A stretch of DNA of 64,000 nucleotides from Aricia agestis (taxonomy: Eukaryota > Arthropoda > Insecta > Lepidoptera > Lycaenidae): positions 258,001 through 322,000 of the forward strand of contig NC_056420.1 of NCBI RefSeq assembly GCF_905147365.1. Reading direction: 5' to 3'. Positions 11,780 to 21,159 of the stretch are shown piece after piece (position 1 is the stretch's first letter; each line of letters starts with the position of its first letter). The position numbers and the translations under genes were made by a program. Below the pieces are notes generated by a model that searched no databases, had not been told where the DNA came from, and saw only the letters and a list, made by a program, of their open reading frames with translations.

Positions 11780-12263
11780 CGATAACCTCTGTCTGCGACG
11801 CGACGCTCGATGCTGCCTGCGCTCGCAGCGCTGCAATTTTTCTTTGACATCAGTTGCTAGTGACGGTTCAACGATCGTCCTGCCGTCTTTTCTAGCAGCG
11901 TTGCGATCGGTCACATTGCTGCTAGTTACACCATATTTCCCAAGGCCTTATCACACTGGCGGCATGCGGGCGGAGCGGTTGCGCATCTAATATCTAGTAA
12001 TCTACTAGATTACTAGATATTAGATGCGTTTCGCAGTGGTCACTAGATTAAATCTAGTGACCACTGCGAAATCGCATCGCCCGCAAATCGCCAAAGTGCT
12101 ATTGAGGCTTCCACAATCGCAGCAATTCTGTATTCAGCAGATCGCAGCATCCGACAAAAGTGCTGTCTTCATCGGCAGCGTTGCTTGTTACGTGATTCGC
12201 GTCACTGTAAATACTGTAAATAGTTATTTATATTGTAAATAAACACTGAAATTGCGCCTGGTG
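11780..12263 (+). promoter_or_regulatory. 3' UTR and poly(A) signal of the Ig gene
   Basis: After the TGA the sequence runs without another exon to an AATAAA hexamer at 12238-12243, followed by a GT-rich stretch (CCTGGTGTTATT) that fits a cleavage-stimulating element. Cleavage is inferred near 12260. The MITE at 11945-12107 is inside this UTR. Confidence 0.6.
11945..12107. mobile_element. Double-hairpin MITE in the 3' UTR
   Basis: Outer inverted repeats (CCTTATCACACTGGCGG... against ...CCAAAGTGCTATTGAGG) enclose two consecutive perfect hairpins. One has 22-bp arms at 11982-12003 and 12007-12028 with loop ACT. The other has 21-bp arms at 12029-12049 and 12051-12071 with a one-base loop. No target duplication is clear and there is no coding capacity. 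If the UTR assignment is right, the hairpins are transcribed. Confidence 0.65.
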
Positions 12264-12800
12264 TTATTATTACCGAGTTTCCGCGTGACACTGCCGCCTG
12301 CTCGCTGCCAGCTGTTGTGTGGTGTAGTACTTACAAAAATAGTTAATAGAGCTTCAGTAAATTAGCGAATCTACAAAATAAGTGTTATGCTGTTTAAAAA
12401 TAACAAAAACATTTTATCGAGTTAGTTGTTAATCCTTGGATATTAAAAAAAAATGTAAAAGAGTGATTTTATTATCTATTGACGCTGAAACCACTAAATA
12501 TAAAAACAAAATATATCTAATATATAAACAAAGATATTGACGTAAGGTAAGGAGATGTAAGATTGTTTCTATCGTGGTAAAATGTACGGTTCCTACGCAA
12601 CAAACGAATTTCTGAGCTACAGAGTTACGGCCAAAATGTTGTCTAAAATATTATGTTAATTTCATCAATCATAGCTCATTAGTGTAAGTACTCCAATATA
12701 TTATTAATAGCAGAGGCGGCGGTGGCGGTGATGTTGGCAGCAGTGGCAGCGCTAAGTATGTAGCTAGTGGGACACGAGTGGGCGCCGGCATTTTTATTAA
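12264..12800. other. Downstream flank of the Ig gene
   Basis: AT-rich DNA with a fragment of the GCGAAAG-type repeat near 12585-12620 (AAATGTACGGTTCCTACGC) and a GGCGGCGGTGGCGGTG run near 12715. No gene seen. Confidence 0.5.
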
Positions 12801-13610
12801 GCAGTTATCTAAGCGATGCTGCAATTTCCAAACTTTTATCTTGTGTTTTAATAAATTTCAAGGATTTCCCTCGATTGCTCATAGATCCCATCATCAGATC
12901 ACCACTTTCGTGATATTTATACGAAATTAAGAATATAATATATATCCTATAAGTACAACAACACAAGAATTTTGAAAACCGGTCCATAAACAGCGAAATA
13001 CTTAATCACCAAAACATCTGTTACGATGCAAAATATCATGAAAAGTACCAATAATAATTAGCTTTGTCCACACTGTGCCTTTTTCTGTTCGTCAAGGGCA
13101 TGCGTTATAGCGCAGTCAACAGCGAACGTGAGGCATGCCCGTGACGCATGCCCTCTGACCGTATCCAAAACTTCAAAAATGACAATATTGGCGTTGCGTT
13201 CCTTGACGCATTCAATTATTGAATGCGCAAATATGAAAGTTGATGACGAAAATTAAAGATGAAAGTACACAGTGTGGACATAGCTATTGAGTTCTAATGT
13301 GATGACGCATGCTATAATAATTATGGTTGTGATGATAATGATGATTCATCAAATTGATATAATATTGGCTTATGCTTTCAGTTGTTTAAACAATACCAAA
13401 ATCCCCGAACCTGTATCTATAAGGTGAATCCTTATAGATACTGGATGCAACCGTGCAAAATCTTACTTTTTGGTAGCATTTGCCTCAAATACCTACTAAT
13501 TCAGAAAAATATTGAAATTACTATATTCTGTTTCCATACAAATTTCAAGGAGTCCCCTCAAGTTCTCGCGTACACTACCTCTCTGAAAAAAATAATTCAG
13601 AACTATAAAT
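12801..13610 (+). repeat. Interspersed repeat family F, copy 1 (interrupted)
   Basis: It is collinear with 21160-21975 from GCAGTTATCTAAGC through TTTCAAGGATTTCCCTCGAT, CATCATCAGATCACCACTTT, ATGCTTTCAGTTGTTTAAAC and the ATCTATAAGG block. It is split by the MITE at 13061-13284. Other family members lie at 28225, 33291 (inverted) and 47330. The class is unknown to me. The 91-codon frame in it is not a gene. Confidence 0.75.
13061..13284. mobile_element. TA-flanked MITE (224 bp) with empty-site paralogue
   Basis: Terminal inverted repeats read GCTTTGTCCACACTGTG at the left and GCTATGTCCACACTGTG at the right (other strand). TA dinucleotides flank both ends (13059-13060 and 13285-13286). Removing the element and one TA restores collinearity with family-F copy 2 near 21510 (ATTATTGGGTC versus ATTATTGAGTT). 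A TA target duplication points to Tc1/mariner-type mobilisation. It encodes nothing. Confidence 0.85.
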
Positions 13611-13740
13611 GTAATAAGCTTGCAAATGGTGAAGGTAGTGACTGCTCAATCTTGTGAACAAGTTAATGTGCCACAGAGCTGAACTTCGAGGAGTTTTCGC
13701 TAGCTGTTTATTCCTTCAGTTTCCAGGTGAGGGTTTGTAC

Positions 13741-13817
13741 TTTTCACGTTTAATCTGTAGTGAGTTATCATTGCAAAACTTTTGCAATGATAACTCACTA
13801 CAGATTAAACGTGAAAA
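13741..13817. repeat. Perfect 37-bp hairpin with 3-nt loop
   Basis: Bases 13741-13777 are exactly complementary to 13781-13817 and the loop is ACT. It is the longest perfect short-loop hairpin I found here. No terminal motif or target duplication identifies it as a transposon. Confidence 0.9.
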
Positions 13818-14099
13818 CAGCAAAAGTGCAAACACATCGATGCTCTTAATATAGCAAAATAAACGCGAATATACAATGGTCAAATTCAGCATAATCTCAT
13901 CAATGCGCTACCACACTACTTACGACTTTCACAACATTTATAAACGGATATAGAGGAAATCCTGTAAGAATTGAGTCACAAAACACTTTAGCTAGTTTAA
14001 AGTTATGTTACCTCTGCTCTGACGGGACTTTATATCGACGATATAAGGACCATTATGATAGAAACTCTCATGAAATAACTCGATACAGGGTGAAGCTAA

Positions 14100-14411
14100 A
14101 TTTTCTGCCAATCGTTTTACACGTGCAGTCTATGGATCAGGTTTACGCGGCGGGCTTACAACGCTCTCCGAATCCAGTACAATGACGCGCTGAGGATACT
14201 GCTGGGAAAGCCACGGGATTGTAGCGCATCCACGATGTTTGCACAGGCTAGAATTGATGATTTCTTTGCCATAATTCGTAAAAGAACATCATCTACAATG
14301 GTAAGACTTAGAAATAGTACCAACAGTATCCTCAGAACGTTGGCTGGAAAAATTGACAGCCCGTTTCAAAAATACTGGACAAGTGTACACCTCAGTAGTA
14401 ATAAGAAATAG
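14100..14411 (+). pseudogene. C-terminal fragment of a non-LTR retrotransposon ORF2
   Basis: The frame reads CQSFYTCSLWIRFTRRAYN, then ALRIQYNDALRILLGKPR, CSASTMFAQARIDDFFAIIR and so on to TAG at 14409-14411. This is the conserved region after the reverse transcriptase in LINE proteins common in insects. The reverse transcriptase and endonuclease are missing, so it is a 5'-truncated copy. The retained part has no internal stop from about 14100, so it is fairly recent. Confidence 0.78.
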
Positions 14412-14582
14412 GTTAAAGTAATTTACTAACAAATACTAACTCTTAATTATTATTATTGTATACTAACCAAGCTACTAACACATCTGTTGTTATTTTTTAT
14501 TTTTTTTGTTTTGTAAGTGTAACTGTTAGGCTACATTATGGGCTATTTGGTCTGAAATAAAGATAAATTATTATTATTATTA
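14412..14582 (+). mobile_element. 3' UTR and (TTA)n tail of the same LINE
   Basis: After the stop come an AT-rich trailer, GGGCTATTTGGTCTGAAATAAA and a short TTATTATTATTA end. LINEs of this type end in such microsatellite-like tails rather than poly(A). Confidence 0.65.
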
Positions 14583-15930
14583 AATCTGGTGACGCTCACG
14601 CGTTTGGAGTTTGGACATCGTTTCCAAAATACATTTTATAATTAGGTGAAGGAATTCCCCTCTATCAACGTCCCAATATATATATAAAATCTAATGTTAC
14701 GTTCGTTCGAAATGATTAGTTTGAGGTTTACCCTTGACAGAGTTCCGGTGTTGAAATAATTTTGGAAAGGAAGCGTGCCAATGCTTACAATATTAATGTT
14801 GGCAGTTAAAAGTAGAATGTTACTTTTTCAGTTATTCTTTAGCTATAATTTATTCGTCTTTCTGAATTATACTTTGTTTGTGAAACAATGACAAAACGAT
14901 TGTTCTCCAGGACTTACTTTAATTTAGTGGTGACTGGTGGTACCTACTTGGTAGGCCACACACAAAACTCGACCAGCTGATTAAACAACCATTAGATAGA
15001 TCAAATGTTTTATTTACACCGCAATAACAGACTGTTTACTGAGAAAGTAAGGTGTCAGGGAAATTATGGATGTCGTAATTTATATCTAGTTATTAAGACC
15101 CTTTTTAGAATAATAAACGTAAGTACTTTTATTCTTCTCTAAATATAAATGTGGGAGATGCTCGTTTTCCCTGTCTCTTTATATAGGCCGACAGATACCA
15201 ATAGCCTAATAGAAAACCGCTCGGCGAAAAGTATTATTTAAAAGTAAAGCACATACTACTAAATAGTTCAGAAAGCAAGAAGCGTACTTTTAAAAATGTC
15301 AGCAGATATAATTAGAAAAAGTCTGTTATACCTGGTTATACTAAGTATAGCTGGCAAATATGTTACAATATCGGCTTGTTGCTTACCTGTCGATACATAG
15401 GTAATCGCTTTGCCGGTTGAGCTGAACTACTACACTCGCATAATACCTTGACACTTCCAGGTTAAATAGAACCTATAATAGTCATATGAAAAGGTCATTT
15501 ACCAGTGACATAACTGTATAATTATATATGTAGCTGCGGTCGGCTAGTTATATCCGCCGCGAATAGAGCGGCTATTATTATCGTGACTATTATTGCGTTT
15601 GTTTGTTTGTTGCGTGTCCTCCCCTCCCCCCTCGCGCATTTCCCCGCATCCTCCGCGTGCCTGTCAAACTACATACTTCGTGAGTGGGCTATTAGTAGAA
15701 TCACGCGTGTAGGCTGCCTAGGAATCTGAAACAGAAAATAGATTGTCCAACTGCTTAATATTGTTTCCTAGGAAGAAGAAAACAACATTAAGATAGTTTA
15801 AGTGTTTTGAATTTATTAGCTTCATTGTTTCAACTTTCAGGCCTACACTACACGTAAAAATCGAAAAAAAGTTTCTCTTCACAAAGATTACATAAGTGAT
15901 GCTGTAGAGTGTAGCCTGTATTGTTTGCTT
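14583..15930. other. Unassigned AT-rich DNA
   Basis: No exon, RNA gene or element is recognisable. A CT-rich tract (TCCTCCCCTCCCCCCTCGCG) is at about 15618-15637. A few short TATATAAAAT-type words near 14690 hint at a degraded Helitron-like repeat. Confidence 0.4.
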
Positions 15931-16515
15931 TTTTTATGAAATAAACGAGCAAACGGGTCACCTGATGGAAAGTAACTACCGTCGCCCATGGACACTCACA
16001 ACCAGGCGCGGTCCGAAGGGGGTCTAAGGTCAAATTGAAAAATCTCAAAAAACTTGCCAAATAATAAAAGGAAATTTCTAGTCATCCTATAACGGCGATA
16101 AATTTTTGTGTAGTGACTAGTGAGTGTCCCCATCCAAAACTTCAGGCTGCGACCGCGCCTGCTCACAACATCAGAAGAGCTGCAGGTGCGTTGCCGGCCT
16201 TTTAAGAGGGTGACGCTCTCTTCTTGAAGGTTTGCAGGTCGTCTAGCTCCGAAAATACTGCTGGTGACAGTTCATTCCAGAGTTTTACATTGCGCGGCAG
16301 AAAGTTACGCGAAAAACGCACTGTGGAAGACTGCCACTCATCTAGGTGATGAGGATGGTATGTTTTTCGCGTGGGACGATGGCGAAAAGTTGCAACTTGC
16401 AGGTGGTATGATTTCGAACTATTCCTCAGAGCTCTCCCCGTGATATAACCGATAGAGGATGCAGAGTGAAGCTACATCACACTTCGAGCCGCCCTTCTTT
16501 AGATACGATCCAGAG
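15930..16515 (-). mobile_element. 5'-truncated LINE (ORF2 C-terminus plus tail), copy L1
   Basis: On the minus strand it runs from ORF2 remnants (YHPHHLDEWQSSTV-like and LLPRNVKLWNELSPAVF-like segments, with lesions) through the CCGGCAACGCACCTGCAGCTC block to a tail ending TTATTTCATAAAAAAA at 15930. It is split by the hAT-type MITE at 16013-16161. The SINE at 16525 abuts it in the same orientation. The protein segment places it in the Jockey/CR1 group by memory. Confidence 0.75.
16013..16161. mobile_element. hAT-type MITE with perfect 8-bp target duplication
   Basis: The 149-bp element starts CAGGCGCGGTC and ends with the exact inverse (GACCGCGCCTG). It is bracketed by CTCACAAC at 16005-16012 and CTCACAAC at 16162-16169. 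An 8-bp duplication with CAG-type termini is diagnostic of hAT transposition. It lies inside LINE copy L1, whose sequence is continuous once the MITE and one CTCACAAC are removed. It has no coding capacity. Confidence 0.9.
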
Positions 16516-16524
16516 TTGTTCCAG

Positions 16525-16867
16525 TTTTTTTTATGAAATAAGGGGGCAAACGAGCAAACGGGTCACCTGATGGAAAGCAACTTCCGTCGCCCATGGACAT
16601 TCCCAGCATCAGAAGAGCTGCAGGTGCGTTGCCAACCTTTTAAGAGGGAATAGGGCAATAGGGGAGGGTAGGGAAGGGAATAGGGAAGGGTAGGGAAGGA
16701 AATATGGGAGGGTAGGGAAGGGAAAAGTGTAGGGGATTGGGCCTCCGGTAAACTCACTCACTCGGCGAAACACAGCGCAAGCGCTGTTTCACGCCGGTTT
16801 TCTGTGAGCCCGTGGTATTTCTCCGGTCGAGCCGGCCCATTCGTGCCAAAGCATGGCTCTCCCACGT
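16525..16867 (-). mobile_element. SINE with LINE-shared tail, copy S1
   Basis: On the minus strand: a head from ACGTGGGAGAGCCATGC through GGGCCGGCTCGACCGGAG (a GGCTCGACC resembling a Pol III B box), a GCGCTTGCGCTGTGTTTCG hairpin, GTTTACCGGAGGCCC, a C-rich middle of CCCTACCCTATT-type units, then the tail CTTAAAAGG...TTATTTCATAAAAAAAA. The last 140 bp are the same as the 3' end of the LINE copies, which implies borrowing of the LINE machinery. Near-full length. Confidence 0.82.
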
Positions 16868-18092
16868 CCCAAAATATGCATATCAACTACATTATATTCA
16901 TTACTTACCCATTTTGGCTCTTTGTACACAGATGGCTTCAGTACACTCGATGACGGCTTAACGAACTCATTCGCTCATAGTCCACGTAAACATAGCGTTT
17001 AGTTGCGCCATTCCGCCGGCCGCCGGCGTCTGTTTCGCCAAGTACTACTTCTGTGTTTACACAGCGCTACAACACCAGATTTATTACAGCTCATGTGAGT
17101 GATAAAACATTTATATGTAATTCAAATGCTTTAGCCGGGATCCTCTTAGCTGTAATAGATTACTAAACAGTTTATGTTACAACTTTCAAGGCAGAATCAA
17201 GCGGCGTACCGCCATGTACCGATAACTTTGCAGGGAATCGTAAACGCTAATGTCGAAATGGTGTAGGTACTTAGGTACTTCATCATCATCATAGGGAATG
17301 TCATACCCACCTCATAGCTGGTGTAATAATTTTCACCTCATGGACGCCGGGTTAAAATAACCATAATAAATTATAACCATGAGATGGGATGACCTGATGT
17401 GACCCTGGATTTACTATTTCTGGCTACATTTTACACCTTCAGCGATTTACCTTTAGCTGCTCACTACTAAGCCCGTCTAATGCATTAGTTTTGGCAGAGT
17501 GCGATTTGGCTTCAGTAGTACTAAAACAACCAATATGTATTTAAAATAAAACTATGAAATGTAACTAGTAGCGCCACCTATGAAATTAGGAGTAAACTAA
17601 GTCACTTCAGTACCTACGGTTTTGCTGAACTCTGCACTATAATTTCAAGCGTATTCACTAGATGTCGCTTTTTGAACGGAAAAATTAGTTGAATAGTTTT
17701 TTAGGGTTCCTTCGTTTTTTTGCTTTATTAATTCCTTGTCCCCCTAACGGTGTCAGGGCTTGTTGCTATCTTATTAATTCATCAAGCCCCATACGGTCAC
17801 CGGTGACCGAGACACAATAGAAATTCTATTGTATCTCGTTTTTCCACGATCGACGCGCGACGGGTTAATTTATTTTTACATTAAAATGTTCTTTTTACAC
17901 TATAAAAAATCTAATTATTATAATATTATTCTTATACATAAAAATTCCAATAAATTGCTAAATACTTACTTCAGCTTAAAAACAAGAAGCGCTTTTATTG
18001 AACCGTTTTGGTTCAAGAGCGCTTACAGACGAACGCCACGTGTCGGCGGCAGTCGACGGCAGTCGACGGCAGCCGTCGACAGTTTATTATGC
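16868..18092. other. Unassigned DNA with short palindromes
   Basis: No gene seen. Near 17798-17835 the palindromes GGTCACCGGTGACC and CAATAGAAATTCTATTG lie side by side. GGCAGTCGAC is repeated in tandem at about 18050-18080. A GC-rich patch (GCCGGCCGCCGGCG) is at about 17014. Confidence 0.4.
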
Positions 18093-18610
18093 TTTTTTTA
18101 TTGAATAAGGGGGCAAACGAGCAAAACGGGTCACTTGATGGTAAGCAACTACCGTCGCCCATGGACACTCGCAACATCAGAAAAGCTGCGGGTGCGTTGC
18201 CGGCCTTTTAAGGAGCAATACGCTCTCTTCTTGAAGGTTTGCAGGTCGTATAGGTCCGGAAATACTGCTGGTGACAGTTCGTTCCAGAGTTTTACAGTGC
18301 GCAGCAGAAAGTTACGCGAAAAACGCACTGTGGAAGACTGCCACTCATCAAGGTGATGAGGATGGTATGTTTTTCGCGTGGGACGATAGCGAAAAGTTGC
18401 AGGTGGTATGATTCCGAACAATTCCTCAGAGCACTCCCCGTGATACAACCGATAGAGGTGAACAATATTCCATATGAGGCCGAACCTGCGCCTTGTAGAG
18501 TTTGTAGGCGTTGATCCGGACTGAAATACTGTCTCGCTCTGTTAAGAACGCCAAACTTCTTCGAGGCTGACTTGGCTTTAACCTCTAGAATCTAGATGAT
18601 ATCGGAACTG
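18093..18610 (-). mobile_element. 5'-truncated LINE, copy L2 (longest coding remnant)
   Basis: The minus strand encodes, with frameshifts, FGVLNRARQYFSPDQRL, then SIGCITG, YRPTRKTYHPHHLDEWQSST, LLRTVKLWNELSPAVFPDLY, DLQTFKKRAY and LKGRQRTRSFSDVASVHGRR, followed by the 3' tail and a T-run (A-run on the sense strand) at 18093. That is the region downstream of the reverse transcriptase in a Jockey/CR1-group LINE. The copy defines the tail shared with the SINEs. Confidence 0.78.
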
Positions 18611-18711
18611 ACAGCTGAACTGAGCTTGCAGTAATTGTGACATACCGCGTAAAGGTAAGTGTCCACAGGTCTATATCGTACGCAACGGACGTCTCGCATC
18701 AAACGGATATT

Positions 18712-18832
18712 TTTTAGGGTTCCGTAGCCATATGGCAAAAAACGGAACTCTTATAGATTCGTCATGTCTGTCTGTTTGTCTGTTTGTCTGTTTGTCTGTT
18801 TGTCTGTTTGTCTGTTTGTCTGTTTGTCTGTT

Positions 18833-18880
<48 letters not shown>

Positions 18881-18936
18881 CATCTGTCCATCTGTCCGTC
18901 TGTCCGTCTGTCTGTGGAACTCTTATAGATTCGTCA

Positions 18937-18967
<31 letters not shown>

Positions 18968-19048
18968 TTGTCTGTTTGTCTGTTTGTCTGTTTGTCTGTT
19001 TGTCTGTTTGTCTGTTTGTCTGTTTGTCTGTTTGTCTGTTTGTCTGTT

Positions 19049-19080
<32 letters not shown>

Positions 19081-19555
19081 CATCTGTCCATCTGTCCGTC
19101 TGTCCGTCTGTCCGTCTGTCCGTCTGTCCGTCCGTCCGTCCGTCCGTCCGTCCGTCCGTCCGTCCGTCCGTCCGTCCGTCCGTCTGTCTGCATAATAGCT
19201 AGAGAGTTGAAATTTAAGCAGATTATGTATATCTATTGCCGCTATAACAACAAATAACAAAAACAAAATAAAATTAATATTTAAGGGTAACAAACGTGAT
19301 TTTTTAGCCTTTTTGCTCTATATCAATACCTAATGGCAACAGGTAGGTACTTACTTGAATTTTTCTCAAAGTGCTTAGTTATAATATGCCTGTGTACTTT
19401 AATATTTAATAATAATATTAAAATAAAATAAAAAAATTAAGGAGGGCTTCCAATTCCCATACAAAAAAACTCAATTTTTGGCCTAATTTTGCACTATAAA
19501 TGGTACGGAACAATTCGTGCGCGACTCCGACACGCACTTGGTCGATTATTTTAAA
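18712..19555 (+). repeat. Interspersed repeat with an expanded internal microsatellite
   Basis: It starts AGGGTTCCGTAGCCATATGG and ends GTGCGCGACTCCGACACGCA followed by CTTGGTCGATTATTT, two ends I know as borders of one abundant lepidopteran repeat. The inverse copy at 4345-4732 has only a short TCTG/TCCG run, so the array in this copy expanded from that seed. A border fragment (GCAAGTCCGACTCGCACTTG) also occurs at 26051. Confidence 0.65.
18762..19190. repeat. TTTGTCTG / TCTG / TCCG microsatellite, duplicated in tandem
   Basis: Two modules follow each other. Each starts GGAACTCTTATAGATTCGTC, then has TTTGTCTG octamers, a pure TCTG run, then CATCTGTCCATCTGTCC. The second begins at about 18916 and ends in a long TCCG run. 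Since the tetramer lacks stops, several frames on both strands stay open, but none is a gene. Confidence 0.9.
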
Positions 19556-19918
19556 TACAGAATTTGAACTGAAACTCAGATTTCTATTTTATAATAGTAA
19601 TTCTTACTAATAATTATTATACTGTTACGGTACATGGTAAACGGACACGTAGTGCCATCTAGCGACAAACTTACCGAGGGAACACAGGCAACATAAATCC
19701 CCTACTCAATACTAAATGGCGTTAGGTGCGCTAGTACATACTCGAATAGACTGTGCTCGAATTTTCTAGAAGTGTCTTGTTTACGTGTTTACCGGTTTAT
19801 TTTGTTTACGTGTTTACGTGTTTAGTTGTTTATGTTTATTGTGGTACATGCTCGAGCCTCCTAGAAACTTGTTTACTTGTTTACGTGTATCGGGAACTTA
19901 CTGGAATTCGTCTCGCCA

Positions 19919-19956
19919 TATAAAAAGCCGCAGGTAGACGGCGCGGCAATTCAGTT
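19919..19956 (+). promoter_or_regulatory. Core promoter of the solo LTR
   Basis: TATAAAAAG at 19919-19927 is followed 32 bp later by TCAGTT at 19951-19956, the arthropod initiator consensus. The first transcribed base would be the A at 19953. Spacing is right for Pol II. The downstream U5-like part carries repeated AGTGATTGGACCTAGTG words. Confidence 0.7.
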
Positions 19957-20137
19957 CGATCTGAGCAATCTTCGAGGCGATTTCGGAGTGACAAATAGTG
20001 AGTGAACCAGTGAAACCTGCGACTTGGCTACGACCAAGGACAGTGATAGTGCTTAGTGATTGGACCTAGTGATTAGTGTTTGGACTTAGTGCTAAGTGTT
20101 GTGACCTAGTGTGTACTTGTGTGACCTAGACTTAGTG

Positions 20138-20143
20138 AATAAA
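20138..20143 (+). terminator. Poly(A) signal of the solo LTR
   Basis: AATAAA lies 58 bp before the LTR end. It would define the R/U5 part of the LTR. No transcript from it is implied now. Confidence 0.6.
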
Positions 20144-20205
20144 GTCTTCAAGAGAGTCACCAGGTCTTTCTCTCCAAATCCTCGTACCCTAGCACGTAAC
20201 AATAC

Positions 20206-20660
20206 TTACTGTTATTTTAGTTAAATAGTTTGCAACAGGAATTATTGAAAAATAAAACAGCAATAATAATAGTATTGTCGGTGCCAATTTCTACGCTACT
20301 TTATTATTAAAATCTTTCGAATATGAAGTTGTTAAATCGTAAATGAGAGTACTTAAGTACTTTTGCCGCGGACAAAAGTTATAATTTACCGCCGGTTTTG
20401 CTTGGCACTTCATCAGCAATCAATGTTTATAGACTGCACTAAACTGAACTTGTGAGTCTTGGGAGTTGAAGGAAGAGCTCGAGTTTATTACTGCCACAAA
20501 TATCGCTGTAAAACTCGTTCTACAGTTCGAAGTATCTCTATTTCAGCAGCTAGAATTCATTTATAGCTTCTTAAATCATATCAATAAGATCATCGATTAC
20601 ATTTAATTGGCATTGGTAAAGAAAAATAATATTAATTTATCTATTAATTATAACTATAAT
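20206..20660. other. Unassigned AT-rich DNA
   Basis: Between the solo LTR and the long inverted repeat. No gene or repeat boundary seen. Confidence 0.4.
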
Positions 20661-21047
20661 TTTTAACAAAAAATTAAAACCGACTTCCAAGGTAAAAACA
20701 ATAATAATATGAACTAAAAAGTATTAAATAACCCTTACTCTATATTTGTGCCTTTTTCAGAATTCGTCTAAATCTCAACAGCTATTTCTCTACATACTAC
20801 AGTCTTCATTACTTTGAAGTCGGTACCAGCTAATTTTATCGTGAGTTCAGTCAATGTCAGAATATCTGAAGCTTTTGGGACTGGTACCGACTTCAAAGTA
20901 ATGAAGACTGTAGTATATACAGAAATAGTTGAGATTTAGACGAATTCTGAAAAAGGCACTATTATAGAGTAAGAGTTATTTAATAATTTTTAGTTCATAT
21001 TATTATTGTTTTTACCTTGGAAGTCGGTTTTAATATTTTGTTAAAAA
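20661..21047. repeat. Inverted duplication, about 168-bp arms, 51-bp spacer
   Basis: 20661-20829 and 20881-21047 are near-perfect reverse complements, from TTTTAACAAAAAATTAAAACC through TTCAGAATTCGTCTAAATCT to GAAGTCGGTACCAG. The outer ends contain ACCGACTTCCAAGG, the end motif of family F. It may be a foldback element or an inverted duplication of a repeat tail. Confidence 0.85.
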
Positions 21048-21159
21048 TAATAATTTCACTCTTTTTAGTTATCTACAAGATAAGGCTTTATGCGTTAATA
21101 ACTACTACGAATTAACTATTCACATTATGTTACTGTAAGCGAAATTGTGGTAAATGCTT

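Larger units (their letters stand above)
19623..20201 (+). mobile_element. Solo LTR, 579 bp, with ATAC target duplication
   Basis: It begins TGTTACGG and ends CACGTAACA, with 7-bp terminal inverted repeats TGTTACG/CGTAACA. ATAC precedes it (19619-19622) and follows it (20202-20205). It contains a TATA box, a TCAGT initiator and AATAAA in the expected order. The internal region is absent, so recombination between two LTRs removed the provirus. A 4-bp duplication and this layout suggest Ty3/Gypsy-type. Confidence 0.88.

Noticed and set aside
18149..18448. 99-codon minus-strand frame as a host gene
   Set aside because: It is the C-terminus of a LINE ORF2, identical in type to 53280-53530 and followed by the LINE tail.
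18732..19293. Open frames of 119-157 codons on both strands reading SVCLFVCL or TDRQTNRQ
   Set aside because: They come from a stop-free tetranucleotide/octanucleotide microsatellite and exist on both strands and in several frames. Not genes.
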